Part shown: positions 46,779-58,400 of the stretch, one piece after another
Layout of the letters: each line of letters opens with the position of its first letter
Position numbering within the stretch: the stretch's first letter is position 1
The notes under the pieces: model-generated
What the model was told of the DNA's origin: nothing
What the model saw: the letters and a program-made list of their open reading frames with translations, nothing else
The model's database searches: none
Program-made: the position numbers and the translations under genes
From: Fragilariopsis cylindrus CCMP1102
Lineage: Eukaryota; Bacillariophyta; Bacillariophyceae; Bacillariales; Bacillariaceae
Direction of reading: 5' to 3'
Assembly: GCA_900095095.1 (NCBI GenBank)
Contig: FMBT01000318.1
Span: 186,001-250,000, forward strand
Length of the DNA: 64,000 nt

Positions 46779-48384
46779 TTAAAGCTCAGGAACATCGAAG
46801 CCCTGCTTAGTAAATTGATCATAGACAGCTTGAACATCGCGCTTTCCACCCATAATGATCGGACACTTTGCGTGAATTTCGTCAGGAACAAGATCCAGAA
46901 CTCTTTGGATTTTGCCATTAAACATACCCGTAGACTATGATAATAATGTTTGACAAAATTTAAAGAAAAAAAATTAAAAATGAGCACATAAACAAAACAA
47001 CGTCGTACATATGAAGAAAGAAGAAGAAGGACCAGCGCGTATTTTAGAAGAAAAGAGAAGAAAAAACTTACCGCAATGCCACCGGCTTGCTCGATGATCA
47101 TCGCCATAGGAATTCCTTCGTACAAAAGACGAAGTTTTCCCTTGGGTGATTTGGCATCAGCAGGGTATAGGTAGATACCTCCATACAAGATAGTACGATG
47201 GATATCAGCTACCATTGATCCAACGTAGCGTGCAGCGTATGGGTTCTTCTCGTCCTTGAAGGTTTCTACGGAATCTTTGATAGCTTGGTCCCACCAATGA
47301 GAGTTACCTTCATTGCAGGAGTAAATCTTTTTTCCACCATCCTCGGGGAACATCATTTTCACCCGGGTATGCACAAATTCACCAATTGTGCTATCGAGGC
47401 AGAATCCGTGGACTATAATATAAATATTATATTATTTTATAAGACCATCAAACAAAGAAGTTAAGCAAAAACCAAAATGTCAAGTAAAAGTAAAGTTAGC
47501 ACAAATACATATACACATATTATTATCATCGTCATGTTCATAAAAATATATCGTTGTTCAAGTCCATTATTTTTCATTAGAACAAACAAGACAAAAACAT
47601 GTACTCCTACATAGTATATAAATAAATAGAAACACCGACTTACCATCACCTCCTCTGAAAGTGAAAACCATCTCGACGGCAGAAGAGTATGCAACATATC
47701 CTGCGCAGATACAGTGTGCACCACTACGAAGGAGATCATCGACAGTTCCACCACTTCCAGGCGAACGTTCATATACACTGAAAATAGTTCCAACACTAAC
47801 ATTACAATCAATGTTAGAACTTCCGTCAAGTGGATCGAACGCAACACAGAATTTGCCAGACTTTCCAGCCGGGACGATGATAGGGTCCTCGTTTTCTTCT
47901 GAGACTAAGACAGAGCAAACTCCCGAGTTGACGAGTGCGTTGATCATAATATCATTAGAAAGAATGTCAAGTTTCTTCTGATCGTCACCGGTAGAATTTG
48001 TTTCTCCAGCTAGTCCATAAAGTTTCGAAATACCAGCACGTTGAACGGCAGAGGTGATTATTTTACACGATGTTGCAATCGCATTCATTAAAATGACAAG
48101 GTCGTGATCGTGCGTTGATGCCATTACGAATCGGTTTAGGGTCGGAGTATCCTACGGGAATTTTTCAAGGTAGAAGATAAAATAATATAAATCCAGGGCC
48201 CAGGACAACGATCGACAAAAAATAGATAAAAGTACGTAAGATACAAGAAGAGTTCGACGACGACAAAAATTGAGGGAAAGGGGGAGAAAAAATGAATCGC
48301 AATCGCAACCATCATCTATCATCGAATCATTGAATCAGCATCCAACTCAAAAAGAAAACTTACGACATCGAAAGTTTCAGCCAT
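46779..48384 (-). CDS. FBP: Fructose-1,6-bisphosphatase (probably cytosolic)
   Basis: Hydrolyses fructose-1,6-bisphosphate in gluconeogenesis/sucrose-type metabolism. Four exons fit: 48384-48364 (seven codons, MAETFDV), 48151-47644, 47412-47072 and 46934-46779, giving 341 residues. The tiny first exon with its GTAAGT donor was chosen because it supplies the family's TPTLNRF start in the next exon, whereas the Met at 48124 would cut it. Motifs: KLDILSNDIMINALV, VLVSEENED, the metal site CFDPLDGSSNIDCNVSVGTI, NEGNSHWWD, YVGSMVADIHRTILYGGIYL and EQAGGIASTGMFNGKIQRVL across the last junction. Length matches the usual 335-345. No signal or transit peptide, so cytosolic; plastid isoforms in diatoms carry bipartite leaders. 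The usual redox-loop insertion of plastid FBPase is not evident. Confidence 0.94.
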
Positions 48385-49936
48385 TTTAAAAGTTCTAGAT
48401 TGGAGTCTTTTATTAAAAGAAAGATAGTAGATCTGGTTTTTTGTGTGAATCTAAATCAAATTATGAGAATAAGTGTGGAAGTCGTTTTCTGTTTTTTTTG
48501 CTGAGGTGTCAAGTGCGCCGACAAGAATAAAATAAAATAGTAACATCCTTTATTTATGTCGACGTAACAATCCCGATCCAATAGAAAGTTCATACAGCGT
48601 GTCAACGGACTAACGTATGCCTGATGACGGTGAATGACTGATTGCATTCTTCCTAAAATCGATCGGAAGCAGCCACAACAGGATTCCAACAGCCCCCCTT
48701 TTTTGACTGAAAATTCAATGTAGGCGATGTAGGCGTAGGACACGAGTAACTAGGGAATGACTGACCGAGGACAGACCATATGAGTCGATATAAGAAGCAC
48801 TAACGAGCAACTAAGCTCACACTTCTATTAATAAATACTATTTCCATACGCATACGTACATAGTTAGGAAGTCTTCAGTCTAATGAACTTAGGTAGCTAG
48901 ACACATTTACAGGTTTTGAGAACATAAATCTTTCATCACTGTGGAAATATAGTATAATAAAATTTACAGGGTTGTGTTATCATTAGGATTGATGTATCAT
49001 CACCATCAGGAGCTCAAAACAGGTTACTTCTGTGAAGGATTTTACCGAACAAAATTCATGCACATAGAACTGCATACCGCATGCAAAATCAACCATGTGC
49101 ATTGAACAAACTTGCAAACACTGCTAATTATAGCACACCACAACAACATTTCTACAACAAACAAACCTTACTTTCCATTACAAAAAAGGAAACAAGTAAG
49201 AACTTACAAACAAGAACATTGAAGACAATGCCAGTGGAACCACTGACGGGTGGGTGGCTGACAAGGGCCTATAGGACCTAATCCATACAAGGGCACACAG
49301 CAAGAGGAGTTTTTGATTATATGGGAGCAAGTCATACAAGGATGATGCATCTAATAACATATAAATGAGCTCCATAAGTTTAAGCCAGTAGGAAAGTACA
49401 ATGAAGCAGACTACTATACTACCACACCTACCTACATTGTCACTTTATACGGTGATATGAATGTGATGGACTGTTATGTAGCAATTACGGTGGAATGGTT
49501 TGGCAACAACTGTACTGGTGTCTGATATAGAAAATATAAGACACCCAAATAAAATAAAATAATAATACTGTAATATACTATGTTACTCATTTTTGGGTGC
49601 ATACATTTACCTCCCCCAAATCATTTTTGTGTAAGTGTGTATCGCGGTGCGTAGTTCACACTTCCCCCTCTTCTTTGCTGTATCTTCGGAACTCAAAAAT
49701 CAAGCGTGCTTCTTCACAAATCTTCAACTGTCAACAACATGTCGAAAAAATCTGTAAAACAAGATCGAAAACATTCGTGAAAGAATCGTTTTTACAGGAC
49801 TTACACATACCGGTAGATGGCGAAGCAGTAAGATGCATTCATGCATGTGAGGAGCTGAAGTGAAGTCGCACAACCATCCTACCGGTACAACAATAAATAA
49901 GTATTATAAAATACCTTTAATTGTTTATCTTTTTAG
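48385..49936. other. 1.55-kb divergent intergenic region
   Basis: Between FBPase and the light-harvesting gene, so it holds both promoters. Short open frames only. A TTTTTAG directly before the ATG at 49937 could be the 3' end of a 5'-leader intron. Confidence 0.45.
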
Positions 49937-50644
49937 ATGATCACGATGATGAAATTGAATACTTTTTTCCTGTCGGCGATGATCGCGAGATCGGCTACTG
50001 CCTTTTCAACCTCTGCAGCCGCGGCATTTGCACCCGCGACGCGGAAGACGCGTTCTGACTCTGCTAATGGCAGCGATATCGTTTTAAAGAATTCCCGTTT
50101 CGAGAACGAGATTGGTTCGCAACCTCCACTTGGATTCTTTGATCCACTCGGGTTTTTGGACGATGCCGATGACGCTCGATTTAATAGGCTTCGATACGTA
50201 GAATTGAAACACGGACGTGTTTGTATGCTCGCTATCCTTGGGCATATTGTGACCACTGGTGGGGTGAGGTTGCCTGGCGATATTGACTACCACGGCACAT
50301 CCTTTGACTCTATCCCTGCAGGCATTGCTGCCCTTCATAAGGTTCCTCCTGCCGGTCTCCTCCAAATGTTTCTCTTCACGGGATTTTTAGAGTTAGGTGT
50401 CATGAAGGATATTACTGGAGATGGTGAATCCGTTGGAGACTTTCGAAATGATCTCATTGATTTTGGATGGGATACATTCACACCTGAAGAACAGGAAAGA
50501 AAACAAGCGATCGAGTTAAACAATGGACGCGCTGCTCAAATGGGCATCTTAGGATTATTGGTCCACGAAATGCTCCCCTCACACGACCCTTACATGATCA
50601 ACAATTTGTTTGGGGCACCTATTGACTTTAATGCTGGTTTCTAA
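49937..50644 (+). CDS. Fucoxanthin-chlorophyll a/c light-harvesting protein
   Basis: Thylakoid antenna protein binding chlorophyll a/c and fucoxanthin. Single exon, 235 residues; the start could also be the ATG at 49946. The leader is a signal peptide ending SATA before FSTSAAAAFAP, the classic ASAF plastid signature. Helix 1 carries RLRYVELKHGRVCMLAILGH, and helix 3 ELNNGRAAQMGILGLLVHEM; the two E...R pairs ligate chlorophyll and lock the helices. Helix 2 lies near LLQMFLFTGFLELGVM. DPLGFLDDADDARFNRLRY before helix 1 and the short stroma/lumen loops fit the Lhcf/Lhcr-like FCP group; the exact subclass is uncertain. Base composition is slightly more GC-rich than neighbouring DNA, usual for strongly expressed genes. 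Confidence 0.96.
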   Translation: MITMMKLNTFFLSAMIARSATAFSTSAAAAFAPATRKTRSDSANGSDIVLKNSRFENEIGSQPPLGFFDPLGFLDDADDARFNRLRYVELKHGRVCMLAILGHIVTTGGVRLPGDIDYHGTSFDSIPAGIAALHKVPPAGLLQMFLFTGFLELGVMKDITGDGESVGDFRNDLIDFGWDTFTPEEQERKQAIELNNGRAAQMGILGLLVHEMLPSHDPYMINNLFGAPIDFNAGF

Positions 50645-52876
50645 AACCTCTATCTATCTATCTAATCAATATCGGGAAACACAACAACAACAACAACACC
50701 CACCACACCCACCACACCCACCACCACCAGCGCTAGAATACAGGTAAACCATAGATTCGACATAGTTTCGATACATTGGACGTTCAGTACTTCGCGTCCA
50801 AACCCTTTAATCTAGTAAATATTTCATCTCTCTGTGTGGTTCGGCATGCCATGGGGCGTTTCTTTTGATAATATTTTTATTAATCACATTCAGATCGCTT
50901 TGGTAATCATAATCCAAATCAATAGCATTGCAGCACCTCAGCTACTGTACTATGGTGATAATTGTGATTCGTAACAAACAAGCACGTCAAATTCTGCCCA
51001 CTTAGGACGCATGTATTTATCTATTTGTTTGATTGAATTGGTCTGTCCCTGTTCTAGCCATCGAATCAATACATAATAGTTGTTTCTTACTACACAATCA
51101 TATGATCAACATAGCTTTTCCAAAGTCTTTTTTGATGACCTTTGTTGAAGAAAGAAAAGATAGACAGACTATGTGGAACACTATCTGATCGTCAAAAATT
51201 AATTTTAAGAATAATTATAACAAAGCTCACTTCTTCTGGTGTTTTTGTATATAGATGCAATAACAGTGTGAGAGACAGGTGTTTCTTCTGTGATGCGATG
51301 GAATCCACAAATATGTGACTTGGTTGGTACAAAAATTGTGTATTGTATGGCATTTGATTCCAGTCTAGTATAGATAAGGAATAGGACTTGGTATTGTAAT
51401 GGTAATATAATTTTGAGCTTATCTTATCTCCAATCCAATTAGTGAATTGTGATTGAAACCACAAAGCAGTCCCGGTGCATGGCATGTTATCTAGAAGCCC
51501 AGTCAATTTATTGTGCGGTGTCTACATCACATAAAATGACAACAACAACGACAACAACAAATAAAGGTAGAAATAGAAGTAAAGATAAGATGTGGCAACC
51601 GGTTCATCAACAAGTGCAGGAACAAATAAAAGATAAAAATTGATTGAGACTGACTATTACAATTAGTCACAAACAAAGATTAGAACTACTCTTTATCTAA
51701 ATTCTCTATTGTCTGGCAATCTAGTATATTAATAAGTATGTGTTTCCTTTATCTGAGGACATCATTATCTTATCGTTACTACTGCAGGTTCTTTCAAATA
51801 TCTTGTAGCAGCAATTTGAATGGGATGTCAGCCGTAGGCTTTCTATCCTTTCTAAGGGGTGAGGAGTGATACACCTCCTGATATAATAAGTGATAAGTTT
51901 TGTGCTAATATTGAGCGGAGTGGGTGTTATTACATGCAAGGGGAACAAAAAAAACTTGAACTTCAAGCATAAAAGGCATCAAAACAATACCAACTGTAAT
52001 GGGACCCCTATTCAAACAGATATTGATTGCTGGAACACTACCACAATTGAAGAAGAAGGAGGAAAACACTCAACACTTAAACAGGAGATTCTTACTGCAC
52101 ATTATACTGTGTGTACACAGTTGTGGAAAATTCTTCAAGATCAATAAGTCTTATAATACTATACAAAATTTTGGCATTAAATCATACCATATAATGCCAA
52201 CTATTGGTAATGTTAGTTTGAGTGGTAATGACACATCTAGAATATATTGTTTAATTTGCCTACATTCTCATGCAAATAAGTCAGAGAAGCACATAAACAC
52301 AAAATGTACTTTGACATAAGTTAGTATGGCTATCAAGAAAAATGCAAGGTATGGATTTAGCTGGATGGAATCTTTCATTTTATATACATTGCGCTGCTGC
52401 TAGCGCTGCTGCTAGCGCTAATGCTATCACAATACAATAGTAAATAATTCGACATATTATAATAACAGTCCAGTCCACTATGTGTTTGGTGTGCTTTTAT
52501 GTTTGTAACTCTTGATACTTATTTTTATACAGTACTGCTATGCTGTACTATGCTGTTGCATGAAAAGTCCTTCCATCAAGCACCCACGCACACAGAACAA
52601 TTGGAGAGAGGATTTCAATCAAGTAATGTTGAATACAAGTACCTTGTAGCACCTCTTATTGTTGTATTCCTTATTCTATGATGATGTTGATGTTGATGAT
52701 GATGTTGATGATAATGTTGATGATGATGATTGATGATGTACAAGATGCATCTTCATCTTGTACTGTGAAAATAACCAGTCCAAAACTGAAGCGCGGTTTA
52801 TCGCGCTATTAACCGTTGTTCCTCAACAACGAATGACTTCAACACTCCCTTTTTTGATACCGGTACTTCATACTAT
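50645..52876. other. 2.2-kb region without a convincing gene
   Basis: Begins with an ACA/CACCCACCA simple repeat (50682-50730). At about 52390-52420 GCTGCTGCTAGC is repeated, and at 52679-52740 there is a GATGTTGAT repeat. Open frames at 51890-52147 and 51999-52319 overlap; the latter ends with a Cys/His pattern (YCLICLHSHANKSEKH) that might be a transposase zinc-ribbon remnant, but the match is too short. Confidence 0.45.
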
Positions 52877-53115
52877 AAGTACTCCCCTATGCTCACGTTT
52901 TTTTCGCGCGCGCTGACACGAGTCGTTAGACGAGTGGCGCGTGCCGAAAATACGACAACGAGTATACCGAAATGGAAAAGACGAGTGGTAATGCTGTCTT
53001 TGACGAGGAAGAGTGAAGGCGTTTCTTGGCCAAACGAGTCCAAGTAAAAGACAGTATGGACACGAGTCTTTCCATTGCGGTATCGAGTTGGAGTTAGGGA
53101 GTATGGGGAGTACTT
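52877..53115. repeat. Foldback element, imperfect inverted repeat
   Basis: AAGTACTCCCC at 52877-52887 is mirrored by GGGGAGTACTT at 53105-53115. Inside, ATACCG-AATGGAAA-GAC (52963-52982) pairs with GTCTTTCCATT-CGGTAT (53066-53083), and ATGCTGTCTTT (52991-53001) with AAAGACAGTAT (53047-53057). The left arm has about 45 unpaired extra bases. Not coding. Confidence 0.7.
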
Positions 53116-53206
53116 GTGTTAGTTCTTGTTAGCAAGTAGAAGTTACAAGTCGACGCGATAGATCGGCATCTCAGTTGACGAGTAGATTTTTTTGTGAAGA
53201 AAAGTT

Positions 53207-53550
53207 AAAAAGTATATCATTTTGGTGCACGTGCCAGTATTTCTTAAAAAATTGATTGAGGGCGACTAAAAATAAGCTTTTAACTAGTAAATGCGTGTGT
53301 ATTTCCAAAAAAGTATATCATTTTGGTGCACGTGCCAGTATTTCTTAAAAAATTGACTGAGGGCGACTAAAAATAAGCTTTTAACTAGTAAATGGGTGTG
53401 TATTTCCGAAAAAGTATATCATTTTGGAGCACGTGCAAGTATTTCTTAAAAATCGAGCTATCAGGAGTAAAAATAACCATTTTAACTAGTAATAATACGT
53501 GTACGCCCAAAAAGTACGCCAATTTGAGCACGTGTTATAGTTTGGTACTT
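53207..53550. repeat. 100-bp tandem repeat, four copies, each with CACGTG
   Basis: Units start with AAAAAGTATATCATTTTGG-GCACGTG. Copies begin near 53207, 53308, 53409 and 53509 (periods 101, 101, about 100). The first two are almost identical; the third has lost part of the middle and the fourth is diverged. CACGTG lies at 53228, 53329, 53430 and 53529. Confidence 0.92.
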
Positions 53551-55490
53551 AGACAACCTTGTCTCTACGAAAAATTCAAATCGATCGTGGACGGTTCGAC
53601 TATTCATAACAATCACGATTGAAATATTTTGCGTGTCATCCTTCCTCCAACGCGTAAAAGCGCGTGTTATTTTTAAAATAATTTTCCTTGTACGCTGATT
53701 TTGCAGTAAAATTGCTTTTTACGTGTAATTACTAGTTGTAGAGGTCATAAATTCAATTCCACAAAATAAAAAAAGCAAAATATAGGAATTGACGATGGTA
53801 TTCCTCATTTCCAAGCTTTCCATTCATTCTAAAGGTGTGTTGTTGTGTCTCTATGTTGTTGACTGTATTACTGAATGATTGTATAACTTTTTCTGTTGTT
53901 CTGGAGTTGCTTTTGAACCCAAATCGATTGATTCTTCCTTTTGGTGTCGTCGTCGTCGTCGTTTGTTTTATTTTAATCTTTGTTGCGTTGTTTTGATGAC
54001 GTTCCATCTATTTTCAGCTTCCTTCTTCGAATGTTTTTCTTACGATGATGGAATTAATGAATGTAATGGATTCCTGGATCTCTGGAGATATTTCTGTTGA
54101 TCTGATTTGACTGTTTTTGATTGTCTGTTGTCGTCGTCGCTGTTGTGGTTCTCACCGATGCTTTTCTATTATTTGTTGCACCCTTCTTCTGATCTTATTA
54201 TTCTCTCCTTTTCCTCCTCCTTTGTATCTATCGGATTGCTGTGGTCTCTGTTCTGGAAGGCAAGGGTCGATGTTGTTGAACGATTTTGGGGTTGCCATTT
54301 CATTTTTTCTCTATTGGCGGACGTGATTTTTCCTTCCATGGCTGCCGTCCGCGCTTTCGTTCGAATGGAAGGCTATTTTTCTTTCTGTACGACCTTGGCT
54401 CTCGCAGCCAACCAAGCATGATCCCGGCCTGTATCAAGAACTGTATTCTGAAGTGTCATCCGTTTGGCACGAGGCCCGTATCTATTTGAAGACCATTTCA
54501 TCTGCCAAATATCCATATCCTTTTTGTTGAATCCTTCCGTATGATGCGGTCGAGTGGTGGATTCTTTTCTTTTCCGTACAACCTCCTTACTGGACCGACT
54601 TTTTCTTTCCGTTCCTTCCTTATTGGGAACTCCATCGACCCTTTCTTTCGTTGGAGTATCGAGTTGAATGATTCTTGTTCTATCCGTACGACCTTGTGGT
54701 GTTGGTCCAAAAAACGATCACGTAAGTCATTTATTTTATTAATATTGACGACTACTTAATTTGTTTCGTATTGTATTTGTTTTACTGTATTATCTCTATC
54801 TCTCTCCATCATATCGTTCATAACATAACTCTAACATTCCTCCTCCCCCCCACCCTTTGTTTTACCTTGTCTTGTCGTCTTCCACTTTCCTGCTTTTATT
54901 TTACTACTGCTTCCGCCGTTCATTTCTTCTGTTGCTTATCTCTACTGTAATATTAATAATTTATAAAAATACGCCTTAAAAATATTTTTGTATACGCCAT
55001 ATTTACTTAATAAAAATGACACGTGCTAAAAATTTACTTAGGCGCGCGCGACACGTGCTTCTACTTGATAATCAAAACTTACAAAAGTAATATTGACGAG
55101 TATTACGGTATGATGATGATATAAAGATTAGAAAAGTACTAGTATATAAAAGGCGGAGAAGATCAAAATTATTATGATATCGGCCGAGGTAGTATACCTT
55201 TTTTACGTTTCGTCATGTATAACCCGTAGAAGAGAAAGCGGGTGCTTTTTGTTCACTCTCTAAAAAAATCATGGATATAAATCAGGGCACACACGTTGTT
55301 TCATGGATGGATCATCTAAAACAATTACTTGCTATTCAATCGAAACGACAGTCTACAAACCACACTTATTAACTTCCAAACTCATACTCATACTCATACT
55401 CATACTGAACTGAACTGAATTTAATACATTCTGCGTAGAGAGGGTATCGTTTAAGATATTTTCTGATCTTATTTGATTTGATTTGATTTG
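53551..55490. other. 1.9-kb repeat-rich region without a convincing gene
   Basis: T- and C-rich on the plus strand. The motif TC-GTAC-ACCT recurs near 54383, 54577 and 54687 in loosely similar surroundings, like an old duplication of about 110-190 bp. Two further GACACGTGCT elements lie at about 55019 and 55060. An ACTCAT simple repeat is at 55381-55405. No domain is recognised in the frames at 54107-54421 or 54541-54759. Confidence 0.45.
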
Positions 55491-58400
55491 ATGACGACAA
55501 CTACTGTCGAATCATCATTATCATCATCATCATCATCATCGTCATCGTCGTCGTCGGACGTCAAGACTAACGCTAACGCCAACGCAAACGCAAACGCAAA
55601 CTACTTAAACGCCGACATCTTATACAAAAACAAGAACGTCAACGTCAACGTCAACGACAACAATAGTAGGTCTGCTGTTATTGATGATAAATTCCATCAA
55701 AAGACAAACCCGTCGACTGGTGTTATGGCTTCGAGTTCAGAGAGTGGTTTATTTCAGTCGTCGAATACTTCAAATAAGGCTGTCGGTGCAGCATCGAATA
55801 CTCATAGTACGGTTGTTAATACAGCATCGAATACTTCAAATAAGGTTGTCGATACAGCATCGAATACTTATAGTACGGTTGTGGGTGCAGCATCGAATAC
55901 TCATAGTACGGTTGTCGGTGCAGCATCGAATACTCATAGTACGGTTGTGGGTGCAGCATCGAATACTCATAGTACGGTTGTCGGTGCAGCATCGAATACT
56001 TCTAATACAGATTCTATACTGTTATGGATCAAGATAATTTTGCTTTACTAGTATATCCAATACTGTTAGTAGTATTACCAATACTAGCGATACTCCATCG
56101 ACAGGACAACGGGTCGGACGACCGCTAGCGCCAATAGCGCAACTCGTACCACCAAGAATGACAAAAATTCTAACATCACTATCATAAGTAACAACAATAA
56201 CAATAACAACAACAACAACAACAACACGTACGATAACAACAACAAGAACGAAAACAAACCACGAAGTGTATCACTTGAAGCATTATCAGAATCAGAATCA
56301 GAATTAGAATCATTAGATGGAGGTGTTGTTGCAACAGACGAGCAGCAGCGCGAGCATCGTCGTCTATCCGAAATCGGTGGTTATAATAACATACCAAATA
56401 GTAGCAGTACAACAACCACATAATCACGTGAGTTTCATCTCATTATTATATCATATCCTTTCGTATCTATTTTATTTTCGAAAAAGAATTCGAAATAAAA
56501 ATATAAAAAAGGGATAGTTCAACTTACTTGATAATTTATTTATCTCTCTCTCTCTCTTATTTATTACAGGATGTTTTGTATGGAATCGGGAGATTAATGA
56601 TCCAGGAAACAAATGGTACGTCAATGTAATGTTAGTGTCATTCAAAAAGAAATTTTTATCTATTGTTGTGTGTGTGTGTGTGTGTGTGTCTTTTGTTTGT
56701 ACTTTCAATACTATGTACGTTATACTCAAACAAAAAAACTTGTGGTGGTGTGTGAATTTCTGCTATTTATTTATCAACAGGTTCCAAAAATTGATTCGAA
56801 GTAATCGTGACCTTTATAAGAGCTCTCCAACAAAACACACGAAGTTGTTGGTAGCAAAAGCGATCATAGAAGCTATTCAACAACAAGATCCACCTGGACG
56901 ATTTATTCAATTATTATTAAAGAATGACAATGAGGATCATACTACTAGGACTACTGGTACGGCAAGTAGTAGTAGTAATAGTAGTGGTAGTAGTAATAGT
57001 AGTAGTAGTGTTGTTGGTATTTGGATATTGCTAAAGTATAATGATGCTGTTAGTAAAACCTCACAGGCATTGTTAGAAGGAATCACAGCAGCAGCACCAA
57101 CACCAGCTAAGGCGGTAACGACCAGAAGAAATTATGATCACGACTATGACAACAGTACCACCACCGCCGACACGGATGTCGATGACGATGTCGATGACGA
57201 TGTCGATGTCGATACTGCTACTGCTACTGCTACTGCTTCTACTACACGAAGAATGTCGAATGAAGGAAAGGGAACAACAGCAACAACAACAACAATACCA
57301 GGAAACTTCGCTCCAATAACGGTAGCGGCGGCAAGAACACCACCGAACGACGATGACGGTGGAAATGTTGTAAATCAAGAAGATAGTAACCCATCATCAT
57401 TATCGGATACCACAACATCATTTGTATCATCATCATCATCATCATCATTTCGCAACATCATCACCATTATCATCATCAATAACGCTAACAGCAGGAGCTG
57501 TAGCTGTAGATGCAGATGCAGTGAGTATTGATAATAATGTCAATGATACCGATATTGATACCGATACCGACAATGATAATGATAATGATACTACTTGCAG
57601 TACCAGTAGTATTGATCATTGTATTAAATTAAATCAATTACAAAGAGATGTAATATTGAATTTACAGAAATGTATACAAAAACAACAAGAAATATTGAAT
57701 TCAGGTCATATATTACCATCGAATGTAATAACAGGTGTCAAAGAAACTATGTTATCAATGAAGATGTGGACTGCTACTACTACTAGAAATAATAATCCGG
57801 ATACTAATCCTTCCGTTGCTATTGATGCCAATTTTGACGTTGATGATGACGACGTTGAGGTTGATGTTGATGTTGATAACAATGAGGACGGAACGACTAC
57901 TGCCATGTTATCGACGGCGACGACGACGAGTAATTTGTCACAGTATCAGGAGGACCAGAACCAGAACCAAAAAGAAGAGAATCAGAAACAGCAAACTCAA
58001 GAAGAAATTGGTACACGTACCACGATCATCGCCAATGTTGTATCAACGAATGAGAAGAAGAACGAGAATCACCAACAGGAGAAAGTTCATCATCATCATC
58101 ATCGTCATCACAAAAAATTGCAGCATCAGCAAAATCAACAGCAGCAACATGAACACCAGAATGATATGATCATTATCACGAAGAAGAATGTAGACGACGA
58201 CCATGAGAATCATCATCAACAACAGCAGCAGCAGCATCATCGGACGAAAGATAAGAAACACCAACCCGTCGCATCGTCATCCGTCGCCGTCGTTCCACAA
58301 GCATCGCAACAGCAAGATAATATTAATAGTAGTATTTCTTCGACTATTACTACTCAAACTGATGCCTTAACTGAAGTGAATCGTATCCTTCCACCACTTC

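Noticed and set aside
49597-49863. 88-codon frame before the light-harvesting gene
   Set aside because: No known family and lies in the expected promoter and leader region.
51999-52319. Cys/His pattern YCLICLHSHANKSEKH possibly from a piggyBac zinc ribbon
   Set aside because: Too short and without other transposase segments nearby; would need a profile search.
53207-53550. Regular spaced repeats considered as a CRISPR array
   Set aside because: The whole 100-bp unit repeats with no unique spacers, and the genome is eukaryotic.
54107-54760. Overlapping frames rich in Phe/Ser/Leu
   Set aside because: Pyrimidine-rich DNA gives such frames by composition; no domain, no splice structure.
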